Shown: piece after piece, positions 7,370 to 15,438 of the stretch
How positions within the stretch are numbered: position 1 is the stretch's first letter
Layout of the letters: each line of letters opens with the position of its first letter
Assembly: GCA_038064935.1 (NCBI GenBank)
Contig: JBBTRZ010000001.1
Location: 1-41,914 of the forward strand
DNA length: 41,914 bases
From: JAGVGK01 sp038064935
GTDB lineage: Bacteria > Patescibacteriota > Minisyncoccia > Phycocordibacterales > JACOZG01
Reading direction: 5' to 3'
Notes under the pieces: generated by a model
Database searches by the model: none
What the model was told of the DNA's origin: nothing
What the model saw: the letters and a program-made list of their open reading frames with translations, nothing else
Program-made: the position numbers and the translations under genes

Positions 7370-8116
7370 ATGATGATAGTACCAAATAGAAAAGAGGCTG
7401 TTCATAAGGCATGGCTCTATCGAATTATTGAAGCAATTGCCGATGATCGGTACTTAGCCAGCGTCCTGTTTTTCAAGGGTGGAACCTGTGCTTCAATGCT
7501 TGGCTGGCTTGACCGGTTTTCGGTTGATTTAGATTTTGATTACGCCGGCACAGAAAAACATATTGAAAAAACTCGCCAAACCCTTGAGATCCTGTTTATA
7601 CAGCTTGGTCTTACCATAAAAGACCAGAGCAAAAAAGGAATTCAATATTTTTTAAGATATCGTGGCGACGACAATTCGACAAGGAGGGTTTTGAAATTAG
7701 ACGCTTCTTTCCCGCTCTTTTCCACCAGTAAATACGCGCCGATAAGATTTCTGGAAATAGACCGTGTTCTAACCTGTCAAACCAGAGAAACAATGTTTGC
7801 TCACAAACTCATTGCCGTGATGGGTCGGTTTGAAAAAACCGGAACCATCGCTGGGCGAGATATCTATGATGTTCACCATTTTTTTATGAATGGTTTTGAA
7901 TACGACGCCAGTATCATAAAGGAAAGAACTGGCTTGGAAACGAAAAAATTTCTTTTAGATCTCACTAATTTTATAGACGAGCAAGTAACGGAAAAAATTA
8001 TTTCTGAAGATCTCAATTTACTTTTGCCTTATGATGCGTTTGTCGCTACTCGTAAGATATTAAAAAGGGAAGTCCTTGGATTGATAAAAGACGAGATAAA
8101 AAGATTGGAGCAATGA
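7370..8116 (+). CDS. AbiEii/AbiGii-family nucleotidyltransferase toxin
   Basis: A 248-aa (or 247-aa from ATG 7373) member of the AbiEii nucleotidyltransferase family, the toxin partner of AbiEi. FKGGTCASML (G37-G38) followed by the catalytic acidic pair D53-L-D55 (SVDLDFD) forms the nucleotidyltransferase core. RETMFAHKLIAVMGRF and IAGRDIYDVHHFF match the conserved C-terminal motifs of the family, which contribute basic and acidic active-site residues. Related toxins transfer nucleotides to tRNA or other targets and cause reversible growth arrest. It follows the antitoxin after 4 nt, and its stop overlaps the start of the next glycosyltransferase. Transcription from the toxin-antitoxin promoter would therefore run into the sugar genes. 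Confidence 0.83.
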   Translation: MMIVPNRKEAVHKAWLYRIIEAIADDRYLASVLFFKGGTCASMLGWLDRFSVDLDFDYAGTEKHIEKTRQTLEILFIQLGLTIKDQSKKGIQYFLRYRGDDNSTRRVLKLDASFPLFSTSKYAPIRFLEIDRVLTCQTRETMFAHKLIAVMGRFEKTGTIAGRDIYDVHHFFMNGFEYDASIIKERTGLETKKFLLDLTNFIDEQVTEKIISEDLNLLLPYDAFVATRKILKREVLGLIKDEIKRLEQ

Positions 8117-9129
8117 AATTACTCATCTTAACTCAAAAAGTTGATCGCAATGATCCAATCTTGGGGTTTTTTCATCGGTGGATTGAGGAATTTTCTAAGC
8201 ATTGCGAACAAATTATTGTTATCTGTTTACAAAAAGGGGAATTTGATTTACCAAAAAATGTTCGTGTACTTTCATTGGGAAAAGAAACTGGTCGGTCAAG
8301 ACTAAAGTATATCTGGAGATTTTATAAATATATTTGGACGGAAAGAAATAATTACGACAAAGTGTTTGTCCACATGAATCAGGAGTATGTAATTTTGGGC
8401 TGGAAATTATGGAAGATATTGGGCAAGAAAATATATTTATGGCGGAATCATCATGCTGGCAACTTTATTACTGACTTAGCCGCTCTATTTTGTAGTAGAA
8501 TTTTCTGTACTTCCAAATACTCTTATACAGTTAAATTTAGGAAGACTGAATTAATGCCGGTGGGGATTGACACCAACCTCTTTTACCCCGGAAGAGGAGA
8601 TAAAAAAATTCCTCACTCAATTTTATTTTTATCCAGAATGGCACCGGTTAAGAGACCAGAGATATTGATTGAAGCCCTGAAAATTTTGAAAAAAAACGGA
8701 ATTAAATTTATCGCCAACTTTTACGGTAATCCACAGCCGCAAGACTTTGCTTACTATCAAACATTGAAACAGTCTGCCGCGGTTAATATTTTTTTTTATC
8801 CCGGGGTACCAAACGAAAAAACAGTAGAAATTTACCGAAGTCATCAGATCTTCGTTAATTTGAGCCCGAACGGAATGTATGATAAAACTATCTTTGAGGC
8901 AATGGCTTGTTGTGTGCTTTCGCTTTCCTCCAATAAGAATTTGTTGACCGAGGTTGACACTCGCCTAATTTTTAAAGAAAATGATCCTTTAAATTTGGCC
9001 GAAAAATTACAACTACTTCTTAATCTGTCGGGAAATGAAGCAGATGAGATAAGGGTAGAGTCGAAGAATTACATTGTCGCCAAACATTCCCTAAGGTTGT
9101 TGGCCCAAAAACTTCATGACTCTTTTTAA
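8113..9129 (+). CDS. Glycosyltransferase, GT4 type
   Basis: A 338-aa GT-B protein. MKLLILTQKVDRNDPILGFF opens the N-terminal domain, and PVGIDTNLFYPG plus ILFLSRMAPVKRPEILIEAL open the donor domain. The EX7E region reads NGMYDKTIFEAM: the second glutamate is kept and the first is glycine, a variant seen in other GT4 enzymes. ATG 8113 overlaps the stop of the toxin gene (ATGA), so it depends at least partly on translation and transcription through the toxin-antitoxin pair. Sugar specificity cannot be read. Confidence 0.84.
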   Translation: MKLLILTQKVDRNDPILGFFHRWIEEFSKHCEQIIVICLQKGEFDLPKNVRVLSLGKETGRSRLKYIWRFYKYIWTERNNYDKVFVHMNQEYVILGWKLWKILGKKIYLWRNHHAGNFITDLAALFCSRIFCTSKYSYTVKFRKTELMPVGIDTNLFYPGRGDKKIPHSILFLSRMAPVKRPEILIEALKILKKNGIKFIANFYGNPQPQDFAYYQTLKQSAAVNIFFYPGVPNEKTVEIYRSHQIFVNLSPNGMYDKTIFEAMACCVLSLSSNKNLLTEVDTRLIFKENDPLNLAEKLQLLLNLSGNEADEIRVESKNYIVAKHSLRLLAQKLHDSF

Positions 9130-9158
9130 TACCTAATCTTTTTTCGGTGTCGAAGAAA

Positions 9159-10298
9159 ATGAAAAATATCTTTTTAATTTTTCACGGACGGTTCCCGAGT
9201 GAGAAAGCCGCTTCTCTTTTTACCGCTAAGAGTTGCGAGTCATTTGCTAAGCAGGGGATCATTGTGACGTTACTTGTTCCAAGGAGAAGGCAGAGAGAAA
9301 TGGTTAATCCTTATTCGTATTATCATGTTCGGGAAAATTTTAGTATCGTATATCTGCCCACTTTGGATTTGCTAGGTTTACATTTTTTTCAAAAAACTGC
9401 TTTCCAAATAAGCTTTGTAATTTTCTCCCTTTCTTCTTTCTTCTTTTTACTTTTTAAAGCCAGTAAACAAGATATTATTTATTCAAACGAGTCATTACCT
9501 ATTCTACTCTGTTCTTTCTATTTTCCGCGAACATTTTATGAGACGCATGATTTTCCGGAGCAAAAATTATTTTTTTACAAAATGCTTTTTCGTCAGGTGC
9601 GACAACTTTTAGTAACAAACATGTGGAAAGTCAATCAAATTGAACAGATTTTTGGTCTTTTTCGGGATAAGATTCTTTGCGAATATAATGCTGTCGATAT
9701 TGAAGAATTTGATATTCCAATAACGAAAGAAGAAGCTCGCAATAAACTGAAACTTCCTCTAGATAAAAAAATTGCTTTATACACAGGTCATTTATACGGA
9801 TGGAAGGGTGTTAGTACTCTTGCTGATGCCGCCGCTAATTTTCCCCCAGAATACCTAGCTGTTTTCGTGGGAGGAACCTCTAAAGACATTGAGAATTTTA
9901 AAGAAAAATATAGCCATAATCCTCAAGTGTTAATTGCTGGGCACAAAAAACACGATGAGATTCCAATTTGGCAGAAAGCCGCTGATGTTTTAGTTCTTCC
10001 CAACACCGCGAGGGAGAAAATTTCAAAATATTATACTTCACCCATGAAGCTTTTTGAGTACGCAGCAAGTCAAAGGCCAATTGTAGCTTCAAGTATCCCT
10101 TCAATCATGGAACTTTTTGACGATCGGGCTGTTTTTTTTGTTTCGCCTGACAATCCCTTAGAATTAGCAAAAGCTATAGAAAAAGCTTGTAATAATGAGC
10201 GTCTTTCTCGAAGTAAGTCTGCGTGTGCCTATAATTGGGTTAGAAAACACACTTGGGAAAGAAGAGCTACACGGATAATTTCTTTCATGGGTGTTTAA
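9159..10298 (+). CDS. Glycosyltransferase, GT4-like
   Basis: A 379-aa GT-B glycosyltransferase. N-terminal IFHGRFPSEKAASLFTAKSCESFAKQG fits a GT4 acceptor domain with hydrophobic helices at about 75-110 that could contact the membrane. The donor domain has YTGHLYGWKGVSTLADAA, VLPNTA and YYTSPMKLFEYAASQRPIVAS, the SPxKLFEY form of the donor motif. ATG 9159 is preferred over the GTG at 9147 because it begins directly at the hydrophobic first strand. It sits 29 nt after the previous gene. The gene is distinctly AT-rich compared with the housekeeping genes. Confidence 0.84.
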   Translation: MKNIFLIFHGRFPSEKAASLFTAKSCESFAKQGIIVTLLVPRRRQREMVNPYSYYHVRENFSIVYLPTLDLLGLHFFQKTAFQISFVIFSLSSFFFLLFKASKQDIIYSNESLPILLCSFYFPRTFYETHDFPEQKLFFYKMLFRQVRQLLVTNMWKVNQIEQIFGLFRDKILCEYNAVDIEEFDIPITKEEARNKLKLPLDKKIALYTGHLYGWKGVSTLADAAANFPPEYLAVFVGGTSKDIENFKEKYSHNPQVLIAGHKKHDEIPIWQKAADVLVLPNTAREKISKYYTSPMKLFEYAASQRPIVASSIPSIMELFDDRAVFFVSPDNPLELAKAIEKACNNERLSRSKSACAYNWVRKHTWERRATRIISFMGV

Positions 10299-10305
10299 AA
10301 TTTTA

Positions 10306-10314
10306 TGGTACAAT
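10306..10314 (+). promoter_or_regulatory. Extended -10 before gtrA-like gene
   Basis: TGG-TACAAT (TG at 10306, hexamer 10309-10314) ends 8 nt before the ATG at 10323. No good -35 is visible, which is tolerated with an extended -10. The predicted transcript would have a 5' leader of about 2 nt. Confidence 0.45.
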
Positions 10315-10322
10315 AAACATTC

Positions 10323-10754
10323 ATGTTTAGTTTTCTTGTGTCCCAATTTAAGGATTATAGACTGATTATAAAATATATTGTTTCTGGAGCTTTTGCCGCC
10401 GTAGTCCAATTAGGGGTACTCGTTTTTCTAGTTGAGCATTTTTATTTTGGGCATATAAAAGCCGTGGTGATCGCTTTTTGCGTTTCAGCTTTTACGGCTT
10501 TTTTTCTTCAAAAATTTTGGACTTTTCGTGATAGATCAATGTACCAGGCCCATTCCCAAGTTAGTTCTTATTCATTACTTGCGATCTCATCTCTTTTTTT
10601 GAATGTAACTTTGATGCACATTTTTATTAGCTTTTTCCATTTTTGGTATTTTATCTCTCAAATGATTACAATAGGGTTCGTAACCATGGTTACATTTTTG
10701 TGCAATAAATATATTATTTTTAACCGAGAATCACTCATATTTACTGGTAAGTAA
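10323..10754 (+). CDS. GtrA-family membrane protein (putative lipid-sugar flippase)
   Basis: A 143-aa polytopic membrane protein of the GtrA family. Four hydrophobic helices are visible at about residues 16-38, 42-64, 78-102 and 107-131. The family motif FxxxKxWTF is present as FFLQKFWTFRD between helices 2 and 3. GtrA proteins are thought to flip undecaprenyl-phosphate-linked monosaccharides across the membrane. It is followed after 6 nt by a GT2 enzyme of the polyprenyl-phosphate glycosyltransferase type and then a GT-C transferase. Together they match the three-part Gtr decoration systems. Confidence 0.82.
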   Translation: MFSFLVSQFKDYRLIIKYIVSGAFAAVVQLGVLVFLVEHFYFGHIKAVVIAFCVSAFTAFFLQKFWTFRDRSMYQAHSQVSSYSLLAISSLFLNVTLMHIFISFFHFWYFISQMITIGFVTMVTFLCNKYIIFNRESLIFTGK

Positions 10755-10760
10755 AGACAA

Positions 10761-11450
10761 ATGAAATTATCGATCACCATAGCAGCTTATAATGAACAAA
10801 ACACTATTCTAAGGTGTCTTGAGAGTGTGAGTACAATAATTTTACCCAATGGTTTTGAAAAAGAGATTATTATTGTTGATGATGCCTCAACAGACAAGAC
10901 TAAAGAAATACTCGATACTGTTAAAGGTAAATATAAAGTATTCCACCACGAAAAGAATCGTGGCAAGGGTTCAGCTATACGAACTGGCATTTCTAAGGCA
11001 ACAGGAGATTATATAGTAATGCAAGACGCTGATATGGAACTTAACCCAAATGATCTTTCAAAGATGCTCAAGAAAATGCTTGACGAGAATTTAACAGTTC
11101 TTTATGGCTCACGATGGCTGGGGAAAGAACAAAAAGACTATTCTAGGTTTTCTTTTTATCTTGGAGGTGTTTTTCTTTCGATCTTGATTAATGTTTTATA
11201 TTCTCAAAACATAACTGATATGTTAACTTGCTACAAAATGTTTAAGTCGGATTTTCTTAAATCACTCCCACTTAAAAGTGAAAGATTTGAGTATGAGGCA
11301 GAGGTTACTGTACTGACGGCACTTCGTGGGGTGAAGATAAAGGAGTTTCCTATATCATACTTTCCTCGAAGTATCGCCGAAGGGAAGAAGATAAGATGGC
11401 ATGATGGTTTCAAAAATGCTCAAACAATAATCAAACACAGGTTCATATGA
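10761..11450 (+). CDS. GT2 polyprenyl-phosphate glycosyltransferase (DPM1/GtrB-like)
   Basis: A 229-aa GT-A fold enzyme. SITIAAYNEQNTILRCLESV is the nucleotide-sugar binding start, IIVDDASTDKT carries the first aspartates, and IVMQDADMEL is the DxD-type metal site. The remainder (YGSRWLG, ITDMLTCYKMF, FEYEAEVT) follows dolichyl/undecaprenyl-phosphate mannosyl- or glucosyltransferases. Unlike full-length GtrB it lacks two C-terminal transmembrane helices, but VFLSILINVLYS forms a hydrophobic segment. The expected reaction is transfer of a sugar to undecaprenyl phosphate on the cytoplasmic face. Its stop overlaps the next start (ATGA). Confidence 0.85.
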   Translation: MKLSITIAAYNEQNTILRCLESVSTIILPNGFEKEIIIVDDASTDKTKEILDTVKGKYKVFHHEKNRGKGSAIRTGISKATGDYIVMQDADMELNPNDLSKMLKKMLDENLTVLYGSRWLGKEQKDYSRFSFYLGGVFLSILINVLYSQNITDMLTCYKMFKSDFLKSLPLKSERFEYEAEVTVLTALRGVKIKEFPISYFPRSIAEGKKIRWHDGFKNAQTIIKHRFI

Positions 11451-12865
11451 ATTTTTTTAAAAGTCACAAAATCGAAATATTCATTTTTCTACTAGCAGTT
11501 TTTGTGAGAATTGTTTTTCCCCTCATATGTTTCTTCCAGAATGGTGGAAGTATAGAAAATACACTCCACGGCCAAGATGGTTACTTCGAAATAAGTCGTA
11601 ATTTACTTCTTGGTAATGGTTTTAGTATTAATTCTTCTATACCTTTTGCTCCATATTCTTACGGTGTGCCAGGATATCCGTTTTTTTTATTTTTCCTTTT
11701 AGCATTAACCGGAAGTTATCTAGGAACGGGAATGATACAGCTTTTGCTTGGTGCTACAATCCCTTTGATTGGAATGCGCCTTACTCGGTTTATACTGCCG
11801 TCTTCTAAACATATACCGATTATAGTCGCGGTTTTTCTTGCCCTTTCTCCGTATCAGATTTTGTTCTCCTTTGTTTTTTCTACTGAGATTTTGTTCAGTG
11901 TTTTGTTTGGAATATTTCTTATCTTCTTTTTCAATTTTTTAAAAAGTTTTTCGACCCGCAATGCTGTTTGGGTTGGTATGTTTCTCGGATTGGCCACTCT
12001 TGTAAAAGCAACTACGCAGTATTTATTTTTAGTAGTAATTATATTTTTGCTTTGGCATTTCGGGTGGAAAATTAATAAAAATATAGTTTCAAAACTCGGT
12101 TATTTTTTCCTAGCGTTTCTTTTGGTTTTGTTGCCCTGGCTTTATCGGAATTATATGACTTTTTCGGAGATAAATCTAAGTTCTCAGTTGCCAGTTAATC
12201 TCTATTTAACACTATTACCTTCTGTCCTTGCGATACAAAACAATTCTAGTTTTGCTGAAGAACAGAAAAAATTGGTGAAGATTAACCCACTCAATCTTGA
12301 AGATCAAAACTCTCTAACTTTGTCAAAAACTCTTGCCGGCAAAGCGGTGGCAGAAATATTGGAGCATCCGGCCGCTCTGATTAAACTTTATATTATAAAC
12401 ACTATAACATTTTTTACTCATGACGGCATGTTAACATTTCTTCAGGCGGCGGGCATAAAACCAGTAGCTTATCTTGAGAAACCAGCCATCGTACTTTTTG
12501 CTGAATCGCCAAAAGAATTTGTTATGATGATGGGAGATTATCTAAAAACTAGTATGGCCCTGGTGTTTTTTGCTCGTCTATTTTGGATTATACTAACCGC
12601 TTTTTTCTTGCTCGGTTTATATAATATTTGGCGTTCTAAAAATTTTTCCAGAGAATTTATATTTTCCATTATTATTATTTTGTATTTTATGTTGACAACC
12701 TTAGTAATTGGACTGGCTGTCAATGCTAGGTTTAGAATGCCAGTTGAACCCATAATTTTTGCTGTTTCTATTGCCGGAATGTCTATTTACTGTGGCCGTC
12801 TTAAAGAAAAATTTACACAAATAAAGAAACACAGAATTAATAGTGAACCATCGTGCAGTATTTAG
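11447..12865 (+). CDS. GT-C membrane glycosyltransferase (GT39/ArnT-like)
   Basis: A 472-aa polytopic protein with about 10 hydrophobic helices. The first extracellular loop has HGQDGYFEISRNLLLGNGFS; D44 matches the acidic catalytic residue found after helix 1 in GT-C enzymes. Such proteins transfer a sugar from a polyprenyl phosphate carrier to an acceptor on the outer face. The context (GtrA flippase, GT2 loader) fits the third part of a Gtr-like system. It is strongly AT-rich. Its 3' end overlaps the convergent GT11-like gene by 29 nt, so there is no room for a separate terminator. Confidence 0.8.
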   Translation: MNFFKSHKIEIFIFLLAVFVRIVFPLICFFQNGGSIENTLHGQDGYFEISRNLLLGNGFSINSSIPFAPYSYGVPGYPFFLFFLLALTGSYLGTGMIQLLLGATIPLIGMRLTRFILPSSKHIPIIVAVFLALSPYQILFSFVFSTEILFSVLFGIFLIFFFNFLKSFSTRNAVWVGMFLGLATLVKATTQYLFLVVIIFLLWHFGWKINKNIVSKLGYFFLAFLLVLLPWLYRNYMTFSEINLSSQLPVNLYLTLLPSVLAIQNNSSFAEEQKKLVKINPLNLEDQNSLTLSKTLAGKAVAEILEHPAALIKLYIINTITFFTHDGMLTFLQAAGIKPVAYLEKPAIVLFAESPKEFVMMMGDYLKTSMALVFFARLFWIILTAFFLLGLYNIWRSKNFSREFIFSIIIILYFMLTTLVIGLAVNARFRMPVEPIIFAVSIAGMSIYCGRLKEKFTQIKKHRINSEPSCSI

Positions 12866-13772
12866 TGGGGAAATACCTTATTTTTCCTTGATAATAAGCC
12901 CAGTCAATCGGTTCTTTGGTTATAACAACATGGGGAATGTTGCCAAAGTATGCTGCCAGATTTCCGAAACTACTGTCTGATCCGATGACAATATCCGTTG
13001 CCGCAAGGGTAAAAAGATCTTGTGCGGCATTGCCGCGGGCGTGAAAAATATTGAGACCGGGAAAATCATTAATATTGATATCGCCGTCTGAAGTGACAAC
13101 AAATACCGTTTCCGTTTCTCCCTTCTTGGTTTCCTTAAGATACTCTTTTAATACCTCAAACATGCGAGAATGCTCAAGGGCATACTGGCCATTTTTAAAA
13201 GTCGCATAGTCTTCTTGCCGAAGATGAACCCCTACGATATGGTTAAATCGTTTTCGGAGCGGGACGATAACCGATTTAACCTTATAGCGAATGGATTCCC
13301 TGGGTATAAAGTAGTGAATGATGGCATCGCGATATTTTTTAATACCCCCGGGATTTCTGAAAAGCCAGCCTTCAAAATAGAACACCTTATTTTCTTTTTC
13401 AGTTTTAAGAAAATGTTGTCCAGATAAGGTTGGGGGCAAATAGAATGGTTTATTGTTGCTATTTATTGAGGAAATAATTGAACCTCGTTTTCTTGAATAT
13501 TCAAAGAACACATAGGTTTTATAAAGTGTGCGAAAAAAACGTGTCCGGAAAGAATTTCGCCGGCCGATGTAATTGTGGAAAGGACCAAAAAATAAAAAAT
13601 AAAAAATTTTATTTTTTATTGAGGGAATATCGAAAAAATGAGCATACTCAAAGAATGAATAATTTTCACACTCAATCTTTTGTTCAAGGCAGTACGCGTA
13701 GATACTTATGTAATTCCAAAGTTGATTGGCAAGTTCTCCGCCGCCATGTTGTAGAATGATTGCTTTTTTCAT
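12837..13772 (-). CDS. Divergent GT11-like (alpha-1,2-fucosyltransferase superfamily) protein
   Basis: A 311-aa protein with the outline of GT11 enzymes. The N-terminus ILQHGGGELANQLWNYISIY parallels the family GGLGNQxFQYA. The donor motif appears as GVHLRQEDY (H183, R185), where typical members have HxRRxDY. The C-terminal GSDSSFGNLAAYFG parallels SNSSFSWWGA. The differences suggest another donor or acceptor than the closer homologue at 24031. It is the last gene of a leftward operon, and its start overlaps the upstream FkbM gene stop by 4 nt. A 30-nt AT-rich near-palindrome lies inside it (13591-13620). Confidence 0.65.
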   Translation of the reverse strand: MKKAIILQHGGGELANQLWNYISIYAYCLEQKIECENYSFFEYAHFFDIPSIKNKIFYFLFFGPFHNYIGRRNSFRTRFFRTLYKTYVFFEYSRKRGSIISSINSNNKPFYLPPTLSGQHFLKTEKENKVFYFEGWLFRNPGGIKKYRDAIIHYFIPRESIRYKVKSVIVPLRKRFNHIVGVHLRQEDYATFKNGQYALEHSRMFEVLKEYLKETKKGETETVFVVTSDGDININDFPGLNIFHARGNAAQDLFTLAATDIVIGSDSSFGNLAAYFGNIPHVVITKEPIDWAYYQGKIRYFPTKYCTMVHY

Positions 13773-14524
13773 ACACCTTTTCTTCTTGCTAGATAATTTG
13801 TAGTAAAGAGAAGCTCGGTAATTTTTTCAGGTTTTTTAATCTCATAGAATCCATCTTTTAGTATACGATAGATTTTATAGTCAGAAAGAAAATTAAATAT
13901 GTCTCTAAAATATGTTCGTGAATCTCTACTGGGAGCACTAAACTCGAATTGAATATATTTAATATTTGGCAGCATTTTTTTGGCCCCCCTTAGGCAGGCC
14001 AACTCATTGCCTTCGACATCAAGTTTAAGAAAAGTAATATTTGTAATGTTATTTGCTTCGCAGAAACTATCTATGGTTTGAATTTTTACCTCTTCACTCT
14101 CAACAAACCCATCGTGAGGTTTATATAGAGAACTCAATCCGCTGACATTATTCTGATAGTAAAGAATCGCTTTTCCGTCAATGTCTCCCAAAGCGCTTTT
14201 TATTATTGTTGCCTTATCACCAAGTTCTTTTTCAAGAATTTGATAATCTCTCAATCGTGGCTCAAAAGCATATATTTTTACTTCGTCTTTTAGCAGATTA
14301 ATTATTTCTTTTATGTGATCCCCGCCCTGTGCGCCTACATCGAAAATTATCGGATTTCGTACATTATTTAAAACATGCTTAATAATAAACATTTCACCAT
14401 TTTCCTCAAGATTACGCCCACCAGTTCCTATATTCATCCCTTCTATCGAAATATCAAAAAGGCGTCTAAATATGGCCTGAAACATTTTTTTCCCAAGAAA
14501 AATTCTTTTAATAAATTTTCGCAT
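13769..14524 (-). CDS. FkbM-family methyltransferase
   Basis: A 251-aa class I SAM-dependent methyltransferase. The SAM-binding strand and loop read PIIFDVGAQGGDHIK (about residues 58-72). The acidic end of strand 2 is in IYAFEPRLRDYQILEKEL. FLKLDVEGNELACLRGA is the hallmark FkbM motif. Family members methylate hydroxyl groups of sugars and small molecules. Here a sugar hydroxyl of the surface glycan is the likely target, since all neighbours build glycans. It lies 4 nt after the upstream GT2 gene. Confidence 0.86.
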   Translation of the reverse strand: MRKFIKRIFLGKKMFQAIFRRLFDISIEGMNIGTGGRNLEENGEMFIIKHVLNNVRNPIIFDVGAQGGDHIKEIINLLKDEVKIYAFEPRLRDYQILEKELGDKATIIKSALGDIDGKAILYYQNNVSGLSSLYKPHDGFVESEEVKIQTIDSFCEANNITNITFLKLDVEGNELACLRGAKKMLPNIKYIQFEFSAPSRDSRTYFRDIFNFLSDYKIYRILKDGFYEIKKPEKITELLFTTNYLARRKGV

Positions 14525-14528
14525 AATT

Positions 14529-15434
14529 TTAAATAAAATATGATCGCGTTTCCTTTATAGCTGAAGCACTTTTGCTCATGTGAATATATTGCTTTTGTCG
14601 ATCTTTGAACAGGTGTGGGTAGATAAAAACCCAGATCGTTTCTAGGTGATTTAATTTTTTACTAAGCCAAAAAAAGAATTTAATTTTATTCTCGAACCAG
14701 CTGTGCACAGGCGGTATTATTTTTTCTTGTTCCCTTCGGTACTGCAATCCATGGTCAATATTACTGAGACTGGTGGACACCCGACGGAAGCAGCTAACCT
14801 CCTTATCGATGGTATAAAGGGGTGTGTGACGTGCAAATTGAGCCCAAAGCCAATAATCACCAGCATGAGTGTGGGCGATGAAATGGAGAGAATCTATTTT
14901 GTCCCACAAAAATTTTCTCCAAAAAACACTTTCTTGTTGGATGAAATATGCGTAACGGCCGTATATACCAGACTGGATCCATTTTTGATTAAAAATAAAA
15001 TGGGAAGCGTGTCGTATAAGTGAGCCATTTTCATTTATGATGCATGACCCCCCTTTTACCCAGAGTAAACTTGGAAAGGCCATGAATGTGCGTGCGATAA
15101 CGGAAAACGAATTAGGGAGATAGTAATCATCGGCATTGATATATGCATAAATATCGCCGGTAGCACCGATAAACCCCTTGTTGATGGCATCATACATCCC
15201 CGCATCTTTCTCCGAGAAGTATTGCATGGTTACCTTTTTGCAGTGGATTGGATATTTACCGGCGTTTACTCGATTGGCGTATGACTTAACGATCTCAATC
15301 GTCTTGTCGGTCGAGGCACCATCTTGGACGAGATATTCAATCTCAAAATCGCCTTCTTGTGAGAGAACGCTTTCTATCGTTTCAGCAATATATTTTTCAC
15401 CATTATAGACCGGAGTAACAATTGTAAATTTCAT
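14529..15434 (-). CDS. Glycosyltransferase family 2
   Basis: A 301-aa GT-A enzyme. FTIVTPVYNGEKYIAETIES starts the fold, LVQDGASTDKT gives the nucleotide-binding aspartate, and YAYINADDYYLP gives the metal-binding DD site. WRKFLWDKI and HAGDYWLWAQFA form the acceptor side. An upstream in-frame start at 15530 would add 32 residues overlapping the previous gene; ATG 15434 is 4 nt after that gene and begins right at the fold, so it is chosen. Sugar specificity is unknown. Confidence 0.88.
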   Translation of the reverse strand: MKFTIVTPVYNGEKYIAETIESVLSQEGDFEIEYLVQDGASTDKTIEIVKSYANRVNAGKYPIHCKKVTMQYFSEKDAGMYDAINKGFIGATGDIYAYINADDYYLPNSFSVIARTFMAFPSLLWVKGGSCIINENGSLIRHASHFIFNQKWIQSGIYGRYAYFIQQESVFWRKFLWDKIDSLHFIAHTHAGDYWLWAQFARHTPLYTIDKEVSCFRRVSTSLSNIDHGLQYRREQEKIIPPVHSWFENKIKFFFWLSKKLNHLETIWVFIYPHLFKDRQKQYIHMSKSASAIKETRSYFI

Positions 15435-15438
15435 GTTT

